64,000 nucleotides of DNA from Pseudarcicella hirudinis (lineage in GTDB: Bacteria; Bacteroidota; Bacteroidia; Cytophagales; Spirosomataceae): assembly GCF_900115665.1 (NCBI RefSeq), contig NZ_FOXH01000007.1:1-64000 (forward strand), written 5' to 3'. This document shows, piece after piece, positions 32,192 to 40,350 of the stretch. A program made the translations under genes and the position numbers. Positions within the stretch are counted from its first letter, which is position 1. Each line of letters starts with the position of its first letter. The notes under the pieces are model-generated. The model made no database searches and was not told the DNA's origin. It saw only the letters and a list, made by a program, of their open reading frames with translations.

Positions 32192-35100
32192 CTACTTAAT
32201 AAGATTTAACCTGACTTCGGATGCCTTATAATTTCCATATATATCAGTAGAAGGAATACCATTCTCAAAATAGACTTTAAATTGAACAGAATCCCCATTT
32301 GATAATCCATCTAAGTCTAAGTCTTTTAATCTATTCTCATTGAAAATAGTATCCTTATCTAGTGAACTTACGATGAAACCAAAACCTTTATTTTTTTTAA
32401 TTGATTTTAATGTACCTTGATATTCTGTATTTGGTGTAGGTATGTAGTTTTCTTCTTTATAAACTATTTCATTGTTTTTTTGGGGGGGCTTGGTTACGTG
32501 TTTTCTACTGTCTGGTAAATCTATCTTTCCTATAATAGTCAAGCCTTTTAGCTGTTCTGTATCTTTTTTTTCTAAATTCTCTGTACTGAGCTCATTGTTT
32601 ACAGAGGTAGAGGTTAGAGGCTCTTCATTATCTAAAGTTTCTTCTATTTCAATATATTCATTTTTAATCTGTTCTTTAACCCTTTCTTTTTCAATTGGAA
32701 TCACAGACCACGCTTGGATTTGGTCGTAGCGAAAACCAACGTAGAATTTTACTCTATCAGTTTTATTTCTTTCCGTAAAAGCTCCATGACTAGGAACAAA
32801 AAAAGCTTCTAATCCACAATCTAAAGTTATAGTACCTGTTTGTGGACTTATAATATCTTTTATTCTTCCTGTTGTTTCTGCTAGAAGGTGTTTATTTGAA
32901 TCAATAAAACCTGGTTTAAAATCTACAAATGACTTATGACTGACTATTTGTTGAATACCTACACCTTTACCGAACCATTCAAAACAAAATTTTTCATTCT
33001 TTTGAATTGGTAATTGTTTGATTTTTTCCTTCATATCCTTTACTAATTGAACACTTGAAGGGTCAAAATTTCCGCTTTGTATGGCCTTTATAGCATTCAT
33101 TACGTATAAGTAATAATATGCCTCCAACTGAGATAGGATACTTTGCTGTGTATTTTGTGACCAAGCACTTATCTCTACAAGACATTGCTCAATACTTGGT
33201 GGATTTTTAAAAAAACGATTTGCTTGAAGCCACCATTTAATATTCTGAATATTTGCTGCGTCGTCTATAAAATTTGCTCTTAGAAAACTTATACACTCCT
33301 CTAACTCATTTTGTGACACTTTTTCCCAAGCTATTGATATATCTGACCGGTTTCTATAGCTTTGGTGTGATAATTTTGAATAAAGCAAGTGTGTAACATA
33401 CATTCTTCTGTAAAGTGGACGCATAAACTGATAGCCAGATGGGGTGTTTTTTACTAAATTTTCATATTTACTTTTTGCTTTAAAATGGTCGCCTGAAATC
33501 GAAAATACCTTTTCTTCACATTTATAAATAAATTCGGCGGATTTAATAAATCTAGCTTTCTCTTCTAAAGTCTTTGATTGCTCAATGACAAATAAAGCAT
33601 TTTCAAGAAATAACTGAGCTTTATCATATCTTTCAAGATACCATTGATTTTTAACGCTGTTTAGAAAATCATCTTTCGAAGTAGCTTTATTGATTTTGAA
33701 CCCAAAATCGAGAGCATTAAGGATAACTCTCATTGCAGATTCATACCCATAAATATTTTTTCCATCATGCATAATGGAATCTTCAAAAGTTTCAACTGCT
33801 TGGTCTGTTAATGCTTGAATTTCGTACTCAGCCTCTTCCGAGGATAGTCCCATTTTTTCGAAGTCACGAATATAATTTTCCGCCTTTTTTCGGTAACACA
33901 TACCTAGTGTATGTATAAGAGTTGAATTATTTTGAATTTCGAGTGATAATTTGGCCTCATTTATTGCTTTATCATAATTTTTTATTCCAATCTTATCGTC
34001 ATACAGATAACGAGCATAATGAGCATGGAACGCCTCTTCATTAAGATAGGTCTTAGTTAAAGCTTCAAAAATAGCTTCTCCATCAGAAGTATTTGATAAA
34101 GACGTGATTGCCTTCGTAAAACTTTCATTATTTCCTCCCTCTCCATCTTCTCCATTTCTGGTAATGAATAATGTCAATAAAATCTGTTTAGTTTCTTCAT
34201 CAAGGTGAGGAATAGCTGTACCAATATACTTTATGAGGTCTAAAAGCCATCGAGCTAAACCACTTTCCCAGTTTTGCTCAGAATCAGTTCCTCCTAAAAT
34301 GATTTTCATTGCCCGTTCACCTAATATAACATATCTTGGTCTCCAAATATTTAGATTTTCATCTCCTTCCCATTCTTCATGCAATAAGTCTAAAATAGGA
34401 CTAGCTTTTAATATTTTTTGTAAGTAGCAATTATGCCTATCGACACCTAAAAGAGACGTGAATAGTTCAATTGGGGTAGATTTTTGCGTGAAATGGTGTA
34501 TCAGACAAATAAAACCAACTAATTTTTTTTGCTCGGTGCTGGCCTCGTGAAGACATTGTGTAATATATCCTTTAATATCATAATTTCTACCATAGGCGGT
34601 TAGTGCATATAATACTGCAGAAATATAATTAGGAGAAGTATGATAATTTATTTTTATATTTTGAATATGTTCCTTGCGAGGTGGTACTAATAAACTAAAC
34701 TCTCTTTCAAACATAGGAACTTCATTTACCTCCAATTGAGACTTTAAAGTAAACTTTCTATCCTTCGCTGAAGCTATTATTCCTCGTTTTACTTGTAAGA
34801 TTACTGCTTTTTTATGGTCGTTTGATAAGTCACCATAAAGTTTTTGATAATCTCTAACCTCAAAGGTTTCTAAAACAATCAATAGTGGTAGACTACCCCG
34901 TGTATATGTATCAATTAAAATCCTTAACCCATCAATTGTTTTTTTATGTTCATATTTGCGTAAAATAACGACAGGAAAATCCGATGATAACTCAAAAGCC
35001 ATACGACGGGCGAGAGTTGTTCCTCCTGCACCGGCTTCATGTATAAGTTCTAAAGATTCCAGTGTGTTTCCATCTAACTTCTCTCGAAGTTTTTTCAAGA

Positions 35101-36478
35101 GACTTTGCGTTGCATTACGAGACTTATCTTTTTGTTCATATAAATCCCTCCAAGATATAGTAGCTCCCTTGAAAAAAGCTTCAGGCTCTTGATTTGTATT
35201 TGGCAAATTTTCAATTCCCTTAAAAATTACATCAATTCCCAAAGTATGTAGATAATCGAAATGGTCTTGTGTTAATGTGATGAAAGTTCTTGTTTTGTCT
35301 TCTTTACGTATGGGTACTAAAATTTTGTTTTCAGAATGCTGATTGTCAGATTTTTGAAAACTAATACTTTTATTTATACCCTCCGCAATTTCTTCCGCCG
35401 ATATATTTATAATTTCAACATTATCATCAAGAATGTCATAAGACTCAGAACCTATTGGGCAAATAATAAATTTTAGGTTTTCTTCATCCTTTCTATTAAA
35501 CTCATTAATTATGAAGTTTGTATATCTAGGTGAAATCCCAAGCATTACCACAAATCTGGTTCGAGGCCTTGAACCTTTGTTAAATTCTGTATATAATGTA
35601 TCTGATAAATATGTCTTATAATCTTTTTTCCAATCTTTGAAATCATTAATAGGCTGAACAATATTACAATCTCCATTTGCAAAAAACCAGTAATGTGGAA
35701 ATTCAGCATCAAAGTCAGGTTTAGTTGATTTCAAAGTAAATGATTTTTGATATCCAGAACCTTTTAATTTATTAAAATGATAAAGCAAGCCCATTTCATT
35801 TAAATCAGATTTCGGATTAAAGTCAAGTACCAAGCGCCAAGGTAACTCAGTAAAAGCCGCGATGGTATCTGGATTTTCTGAAATCGATTCTGGTGATACA
35901 AGAATATACTGATACCTTCTGTTAAAATCGTGACAAGCAATAAAAAACTCACGCCATTTCTCGTGCGACTCAGAAAGATACTCCAAATCAGGTTTTCCAT
36001 CTAGAGCATTCTGTATTTCTTTCGAAATAGGTTGATTAGTTACGTTATAATACCATTCTATTAGTGGTTTAATATTATTATGACAAGTTTCTAATTCTTG
36101 TTCTGTAACAATCTTTTTTACACTATTTACTGAGTGAGATGAAGGATTAGTAATATTCCTTAATATATCAAACTGATTTTTAGTAATGGGATTATTCTTA
36201 AAAAAATCTAAATCCCAAAGGCATTGAATCAAATCGATAAACTTTAGTGTTTCTTCGTTAGAAGTTGTTTTCTTTTTACTAGCCGAAGGAATATTCATGC
36301 TCCGATTTTGAATAATTTTCATTCCTTCAGCTTCTCCTTTATTGTACATTATACAAGCTTTACAGATGTACTCCCCTGTAATACGTGCGTCATTACTGTT
36401 CAATACTTTGCGATTGTAGTTATCAGTCCAATATGAGAAGTGCTTTTCAATTTCTTTGTTTATTTGAGCTAAAGTCAT
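32192..36478 (-). CDS. SAMD9-like STAND NTPase with C-terminal OB-like and cold-shock-like domains
   Basis: 1428 residues, intact. An N-terminal helical, DUF4145-like region (about 1-160) is followed by alpha/beta sequence (about 165-400). The NTPase P-loop reads EAGAGGTTLARR (about 479-490), the GxGGTTLA variant typical of SAMD9/SAMD9L rather than GKT/S. The Walker B-like strand LPLLIVLETFE follows (about 533). A long TPR-like helical array covers about 780-1160. The C-terminus has TGRIKDII and VKFYVGFRYDQIQAW (about 1203-1250), matching the OB-like C-terminal signature of SAMD9. A separate cold-shock/S1-like domain follows (GTLKSIKKNKGFGFIV, about 1356-1428), which animal SAMD9 lacks. Animal relatives restrict viral translation, so antiviral growth arrest is a plausible role here; it is not shown. 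It lies alone on this strand at the end of the defence-bearing element. Confidence 0.82.
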   Translation of the reverse strand: MTLAQINKEIEKHFSYWTDNYNRKVLNSNDARITGEYICKACIMYNKGEAEGMKIIQNRSMNIPSASKKKTTSNEETLKFIDLIQCLWDLDFFKNNPITKNQFDILRNITNPSSHSVNSVKKIVTEQELETCHNNIKPLIEWYYNVTNQPISKEIQNALDGKPDLEYLSESHEKWREFFIACHDFNRRYQYILVSPESISENPDTIAAFTELPWRLVLDFNPKSDLNEMGLLYHFNKLKGSGYQKSFTLKSTKPDFDAEFPHYWFFANGDCNIVQPINDFKDWKKDYKTYLSDTLYTEFNKGSRPRTRFVVMLGISPRYTNFIINEFNRKDEENLKFIICPIGSESYDILDDNVEIINISAEEIAEGINKSISFQKSDNQHSENKILVPIRKEDKTRTFITLTQDHFDYLHTLGIDVIFKGIENLPNTNQEPEAFFKGATISWRDLYEQKDKSRNATQSLLKKLREKLDGNTLESLELIHEAGAGGTTLARRMAFELSSDFPVVILRKYEHKKTIDGLRILIDTYTRGSLPLLIVLETFEVRDYQKLYGDLSNDHKKAVILQVKRGIIASAKDRKFTLKSQLEVNEVPMFEREFSLLVPPRKEHIQNIKINYHTSPNYISAVLYALTAYGRNYDIKGYITQCLHEASTEQKKLVGFICLIHHFTQKSTPIELFTSLLGVDRHNCYLQKILKASPILDLLHEEWEGDENLNIWRPRYVILGERAMKIILGGTDSEQNWESGLARWLLDLIKYIGTAIPHLDEETKQILLTLFITRNGEDGEGGNNESFTKAITSLSNTSDGEAIFEALTKTYLNEEAFHAHYARYLYDDKIGIKNYDKAINEAKLSLEIQNNSTLIHTLGMCYRKKAENYIRDFEKMGLSSEEAEYEIQALTDQAVETFEDSIMHDGKNIYGYESAMRVILNALDFGFKINKATSKDDFLNSVKNQWYLERYDKAQLFLENALFVIEQSKTLEEKARFIKSAEFIYKCEEKVFSISGDHFKAKSKYENLVKNTPSGYQFMRPLYRRMYVTHLLYSKLSHQSYRNRSDISIAWEKVSQNELEECISFLRANFIDDAANIQNIKWWLQANRFFKNPPSIEQCLVEISAWSQNTQQSILSQLEAYYYLYVMNAIKAIQSGNFDPSSVQLVKDMKEKIKQLPIQKNEKFCFEWFGKGVGIQQIVSHKSFVDFKPGFIDSNKHLLAETTGRIKDIISPQTGTITLDCGLEAFFVPSHGAFTERNKTDRVKFYVGFRYDQIQAWSVIPIEKERVKEQIKNEYIEIEETLDNEEPLTSTSVNNELSTENLEKKDTEQLKGLTIIGKIDLPDSRKHVTKPPQKNNEIVYKEENYIPTPNTEYQGTLKSIKKNKGFGFIVSSLDKDTIFNENRLKDLDLDGLSNGDSVQFKVYFENGIPSTDIYGNYKASEVRLNLIK

Positions 36479-36982
36479 AGTTAATTAAATTTGTTTAGAA
36501 CTTGTTTTTTTATAATCTACCACTCAATGCAAAATGTCTACGAAGTAAGTATGATAGTAAAATCAGTAGAATCTTTAATTAGACTGGGCATGAGTATGTT
36601 TAAAATTAAATAAGTTTTCTTAAACCTTCTAAACTGCTATGTATATTTTGATGAATTAGCGATATATATAGTCTAACAATAATTAGTTTATTACACTCAT
36701 CGAAGTTTGATGAAAATCAAAAAATAATAGAGATTATATGTGAAAATCTAGGTTTAACTACAAGCTCAAGGTGTAATAAGGTGATGTTTGAAATAGAACA
36801 TACCAATTATATTCCACTAGTTTTGATATATTTCTTAAGAAAATAATTTTTGTGACTCAAATTGTAACAAGGGCTGTTAACGAGTCATAAAAAACTTTTG
36901 ATACAGTAAAATATAGTGATTAGTTGTGATAACTCAAATTGTAGCTTTTATGAAAGTACTAAGATAATTAATACAATGCAAA

Positions 36983-37021
36983 GTTTAAACTATGTTTAAA
37001 CCGAAAAATATGGTTTAAACC
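36983..37021 (+). repeat. Right copy of the 20-bp arm-type-like site plus an extra GGTTTAAACC
   Basis: GTTTAAACTATGTTTAAACC (36983-37002) is identical to 15965-15984. GGTTTAAACC at 37012-37021 adds a third palindromic half. The location just inside attR fits integrase arm sites. Confidence 0.65.
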
Positions 37022-37032
37022 AATATAAACAA

Positions 37033-37066
37033 AAAAGTCTCACAATCTATTGATTATGAGACTTTT
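37033..37066 (-). terminator. Element-supplied tRNA-Asp terminator
   Basis: AAAAGTCTC (37033-37041) pairs with GAGACTTTT (37058-37066). On the minus strand it follows the intact tRNA by 6 bp and is trailed by a T run. It has a layout parallel to the original terminator at 15758-15797, so the element restores both the tRNA 3' end and its terminator. Confidence 0.7.
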
Positions 37067-37068
37067 AC

Positions 37069-37123
37069 TCAGCGGTCCGGACGGGACTCGAACCCGCGAC
37101 CCCATGCGTGACAGGCATGTATT
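37069..37123 (-). repeat. attR: 55-bp repeat inside the intact tRNA-Asp gene
   Basis: Same 55 bp as 15802-15856 apart from one base. It covers the 3' half of the tRNA from the anticodon stem to just past the 3' end. Confidence 0.92.
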
Positions 37124-37146
37124 CTAACCAGCTGAACTACCGGACC
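37073..37146 (-). tRNA. tRNA-Asp (anticodon GTC)
   Basis: 74 nt, read on the minus strand. The acceptor stem pairs GGTCCGG with CCGGACC, the D loop has GTTCAGCTGGTTAGA, the anticodon loop is CTGTCAC (anticodon GTC), the T arm is GCGGG TTCGAGT CCCGT, and the discriminator base is G. It is intact after integration because the element carries the matching 3' half. The CCA end is not encoded. Confidence 0.96.
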
Positions 37147-37264
37147 ATTTTAATTTTCAACTTTTAGTATCTCATTCGCTACTTCGTTGCTGAATTGTGA
37201 TGCAAAATTAGGCGAATTATCCGACAATGCAATACCTTTGTCAAAAAAAAATTGAAAAAAAATT

Positions 37265-37786
37265 ATGAAAAAGCCTCAAATCAGCGAGTATCAGCAGAAT
37301 AAATACTTCTCTTACTACATTGAATTAGTTGACTCTGAGAACGTTATTGACACACTTACAAGTCAGTTTGAGAGGGTAAAAAATTTGTATAAAAATTTAC
37401 CTGAAGAGAAATATTTTTTCAAATACGCAGAAGGAAAGTGGAATTTGAAGGAAGTTTTAGGGCATATTACCGATACAGAACGCATTTTTGCTTATCGTTC
37501 TTTATGTATTGCCCGCGGAGAAAAGCAGGCTCTTCCTGGTTTTGATGAAAATGAATACATGACTTTTTCCAATTTTAACGAACAAACCATGGAATCATTG
37601 ATTGAGCAGTATTGTTCTGTCAGAGAAAGTTCCCTGGCACTTTTTAAATCTTTTTCCGAAGAAATCAGTGCAAGAATGGGTACAGCCAATGGCAATGGCG
37701 TCTCGGCAAGAGCTTTAGTCTGGATGATTGCCGGACATGAAAAACATCATTTGGAAATTTTGAAAGAACGATATTCGATTTCCTGA
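37265..37786 (+). CDS. DinB-family protein
   Basis: 173 residues, typical length. The four-helix-bundle DinB_2 signature is visible: KYAEGKWNLKEVLGHITDTERIFAYR, with the metal-binding His in LGHI, and a C-terminal AGHEKHHLEIL giving the other His residues. Proteins of this family are often metal-dependent thiol transferases or hydrolases. Substrate unknown. It is the first chromosomal gene right of the element, reading into dapF 67 bp away. Confidence 0.9.
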   Translation: MKKPQISEYQQNKYFSYYIELVDSENVIDTLTSQFERVKNLYKNLPEEKYFFKYAEGKWNLKEVLGHITDTERIFAYRSLCIARGEKQALPGFDENEYMTFSNFNEQTMESLIEQYCSVRESSLALFKSFSEEISARMGTANGNGVSARALVWMIAGHEKHHLEILKERYSIS

Positions 37787-37853
37787 TGTTATTACCGATA
37801 TAAGCATTTTAGGGTACGCTTTGTATCCGGGTCTGATAAATATTAAAGTCAAA

Positions 37854-38627
37854 ATGAAATTTTATAAATATCAGGGAGCTGGAAATGATTTTGTAGTGAT
37901 CGATGACAGATCCTCTGCTTTTCCGGTTTCTCAGGAATTAATTGCCAGTTTATGCCATCGTCGTTTCGGAATAGGAGCTGACGGAGTGATGCTTTTACAG
38001 AATGCCTCCGGATATGATTTCCGTATGGTTTATTTCAATGCCGACGGCACAGAAGGAACAATGTGCGGAAACGGTGGCCGCTGCCTCGTACGCTTTGCCC
38101 ATGATTTAGGTGTAATCGGCCATAAAACTACATTTATTGCTATTGACGGGGAACATGAGGCTTTAGTTTCTCCTCAAAGTATTTCGCTTAAAATGATCGA
38201 TGTCTCTTCTGTTGATCAGACGGCAGCATATGATTTTATGAACACCGGTTCTCCTCATTATGTTGCTTATGTGGAAAACCTTGAAAAATATGACGTTGTT
38301 AAGGAAGGTAAAGCCATTCGCTATGGAGAGCCTTTCGTAAGTCGCGGAGGAACAAATGTCAATTTTGTGGAAGTTCTGGGAGATCACAGTCTTGCCGTAC
38401 GCACCTATGAAAGAGGCGTGGAAGACGAAACTTACGCCTGCGGAACAGGAGTTACTGCCTGCGCTTTGTCTGCGAATTTACGATACGGATTTGAAGATTT
38501 TGTAGATGTTAAAGTTTTGGGAGGAGATCTCAGGATTGAATTTAACAGAACTGACGACAATACTTATGAAAATGTCTGGCTTATCGGACCTGCTGAAAAG
38601 GTCTTTTCAGGTGAAATTAATGTTTAG
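37854..38627 (+). CDS. dapF: Diaminopimelate epimerase
   Basis: 257 residues from ATG 37854 (MKFYKYQGAGNDFVVIDDR); the upstream in-frame ATG at 37821 adds 11 residues that the family lacks. Both catalytic Cys are present, in MCGNGGRC and in YACGTGVTAC, the proton-transfer pair converting LL- to meso-diaminopimelate for lysine and peptidoglycan synthesis. NFVEVLG and ERGVEDET match the family's substrate-binding segments. Cytoplasmic. Read in the same direction as the DinB gene. Confidence 0.96.
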   Translation: MKFYKYQGAGNDFVVIDDRSSAFPVSQELIASLCHRRFGIGADGVMLLQNASGYDFRMVYFNADGTEGTMCGNGGRCLVRFAHDLGVIGHKTTFIAIDGEHEALVSPQSISLKMIDVSSVDQTAAYDFMNTGSPHYVAYVENLEKYDVVKEGKAIRYGEPFVSRGGTNVNFVEVLGDHSLAVRTYERGVEDETYACGTGVTACALSANLRYGFEDFVDVKVLGGDLRIEFNRTDDNTYENVWLIGPAEKVFSGEINV

Positions 38628-38935
38628 TAGAATCGATGAATGAATTAAATAAAAGTACATGGATTTCCGGAAAAACCAGAAAGCCATTCGCTTTTGTCAA
38701 TTTAATACAAAAAATATCAATATAGTACAAAATAGTACTGGACTTTGATAAGAAAAAATTGTATATTTTTAATTTTTCATTGTACTATCCCAAAACATTA
38801 CTTTCCTTTGTATCGAATTTACAGAAAGTTTTAATACGTAATGGTTAAACTGATGATAGCACACCAAGATTTTGATGTCCTACATAGTAAAGTTACGAAA
38901 GACATATAACCAAAAACTAACCGAAAACATATTCC
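38628..38935. other. Intergenic region before the ketoacyl-ACP synthase gene
   Basis: 308 bp, no gene. An inverted repeat AGTAC/GTACT with a 6-bp loop lies near 38725-38741 and could be an operator. No clear terminator for dapF is seen. Confidence 0.4.
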
Positions 38936-39880
38936 ATGTTTATCAACACTGTTGCCAGTTACCTTCCGGAGCAAGTTATCACAAACGCTTATTTTGAACA
39001 ACTCAACGGTTTAACTGACGAGTGGATTATCGAACGTACGGGAATCCGTCAGCGTAGAAAAGCCTCATCTGAAGAGAACACCAATACAATGGCTGTAATG
39101 GCCTCATTAAAAGGACTTGAAAGTTTACCTTATGATAAAAACGAGATTGACCTTATTGTCGGAGCAACCTACACACCTTATGATGTAATTGCGACAGTTG
39201 CACACGCTGTTCAGCATGCCATTAATGTTCCCGAAATTCCTGTTGTCAGTATCTCTTCAGCTTGTTCTTCTTTACTGAATGCCATAGAAATTGTTCAGGG
39301 TTATTTTGCCATGAATAAAGCCAAAAGAGCATTGGTAGTAGTTTCCGAACATAATACTGCTTATAACAATGAAGATGATACCAAAGCAGGTCACCTCTGG
39401 GGTGATGGTGCAGCAGCATTATTCATTTCTAAAGAAAGGCTTTCCGACAGTGACTGGGAAATTAAGGATGTTATTACCGGAGGAGCCGGAACCATTGGCA
39501 AGGCAATGGAAGGTGTTACCCTTAAACCACTCGAAAGAGGGCTGATTATGCCTTACGGAAAAGACGTTTTTATCAATGCTTGTACGTATATGCCAAAAGT
39601 GAGCAGACAGGTCCTTGAAAGAAACAGTCTGGATATCAGCGACATAAGCTATATAATTCCTCATCAGGCAAACCTGAGAATCACTAAAAACGTGGCTGGA
39701 ACCTTACAGGTACCCGAAGAAAAGATGATTTCAAATATTCAGTATCTTGGTAACACCGGCTGCGCAGGATGTGCCATTGCTCTTGATGAAAATAAAACTA
39801 AATTTCAAAAAGGTGAGAAAGTTGTTATCACCGTTTTTGGCGGAGGTTATTCTTACGGAGCTATGCTCCTTGAAGTTTAG
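38936..39880 (+). CDS. 3-oxoacyl-ACP synthase III (FabH-like)
   Basis: 314 residues. The thiolase-fold condensing enzyme starts MFINTVASYLPEQVITN and has IIERTGIRQRR. Active Cys is in SISSACSSLLNAIE, His in IIPHQANLRI, and the catalytic Asn in YLGNTGCAGCAIAL. It starts fatty-acid synthesis by condensing acetyl-CoA with malonyl-ACP, or a related starter reaction. The '...GCAGCAIAL' end differs from canonical FabH (GNTSAASIP), so a specialised substrate such as a branched or aryl-polyene starter is possible. It ends in a strong terminator at 39901-39948. Confidence 0.88.
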   Translation: MFINTVASYLPEQVITNAYFEQLNGLTDEWIIERTGIRQRRKASSEENTNTMAVMASLKGLESLPYDKNEIDLIVGATYTPYDVIATVAHAVQHAINVPEIPVVSISSACSSLLNAIEIVQGYFAMNKAKRALVVVSEHNTAYNNEDDTKAGHLWGDGAAALFISKERLSDSDWEIKDVITGGAGTIGKAMEGVTLKPLERGLIMPYGKDVFINACTYMPKVSRQVLERNSLDISDISYIIPHQANLRITKNVAGTLQVPEEKMISNIQYLGNTGCAGCAIALDENKTKFQKGEKVVITVFGGGYSYGAMLLEV

Positions 39881-39900
39881 TTTAAAATAAAAAATACAGA

Positions 39901-39948
39901 AAAGAAACGGTCAGGAATAGAAAGTATTCTATCCCTGACCGTTTCTTT
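39901..39948 (+). terminator. Rho-independent terminator of the ketoacyl-ACP synthase gene
   Basis: AAAGAAACGGTCAGG (39901-39915) pairs with CCTGACCGTTTCTTT (39934-39948), followed by TC-rich sequence. Confidence 0.8.
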
Positions 39949-40350
39949 TCATCCACTCAGATATTAACCTGAGAACAAATATTTAACGATTTCCTGTCGC
40001 AATACTCAGAACCCAACTCCCCGAAACTTTTCTTCCCGAAACTCTTTTTCTGCGTTAAAACTCTCTTTTGAAATTAAGTATTTTCTCAAAAAAATTCTTA
40101 TTATTGTTAATTGTTTCCTCCTGTTCGGGAAGGATTTTATCTTTCATGCTCAGATTTTCTAAACAATTTCAAACAGATTTGCCTATGAATAGAACCTCAT
40201 CGTACCGCAATTATTTGCATCAAATTCGCTATTGACTCAGGTGAAATGCAAAATTGTTAAATTAATCGCGGGTCAGTTTAAAAGAAATAATAATTTCTAT
40301 ATTTGTTTTCAATTTCCAGTTTTAATCAAAATTTATTTAACCGAAAAGCT
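39949..40350. promoter_or_regulatory. Intergenic region with the phosphohexomutase promoter
   Basis: About 400 bp without a gene. Near its right end TATATTTG (40298-40305) matches the Bacteroidota -7 element TAnnTTTG, about 46 bp before the ATG at 40351. No other structure is visible. Confidence 0.5.

Larger units (their letters stand above)
36479..37068. other. Non-coding right end of the element
   Basis: About 590 bp, AT-rich, no plausible ORF. It holds the promoter region of the SAMD9-like gene and, at 36983-37021, the 20-bp arm-type-like site followed by GGTTTAAACC. From 37033 the element's own terminator for the tRNA-Asp gene begins. Confidence 0.55.
15802..37123. mobile_element. Integrative element in tRNA-Asp carrying a restriction and SAMD9-like defence cargo
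   Basis: About 21.3 kb bounded by 55-bp direct repeats (15802-15856 and 37069-37123) of the tRNA-Asp 3' half. A tyrosine recombinase gene lies 150 bp inside the left end. Within both ends sits a matching 20-bp sequence, GTTTAAACTATGTTTAAACC (15965-15984, 36983-37002), probably arm-type integrase sites. The cargo is an RtcR-like regulator, a type I restriction operon, DNA-binding/replication/RHH genes and a SAMD9-like NTPase. No relaxase or conjugation genes are present, so it is at most mobilisable in trans. Housekeeping genes resume immediately outside. Confidence 0.88.

Noticed and set aside
32192-36478. Avs-type or plain NACHT NTPase
   Set aside because: The P-loop GAGGTTLA and the C-terminal OB-like signature fit SAMD9 better than the GKT/S P-loops of Avs or NACHT proteins.
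37821-37853. Upstream start for dapF
   Set aside because: It adds 11 residues before MKFYKYQGAGNDF that the family does not have.
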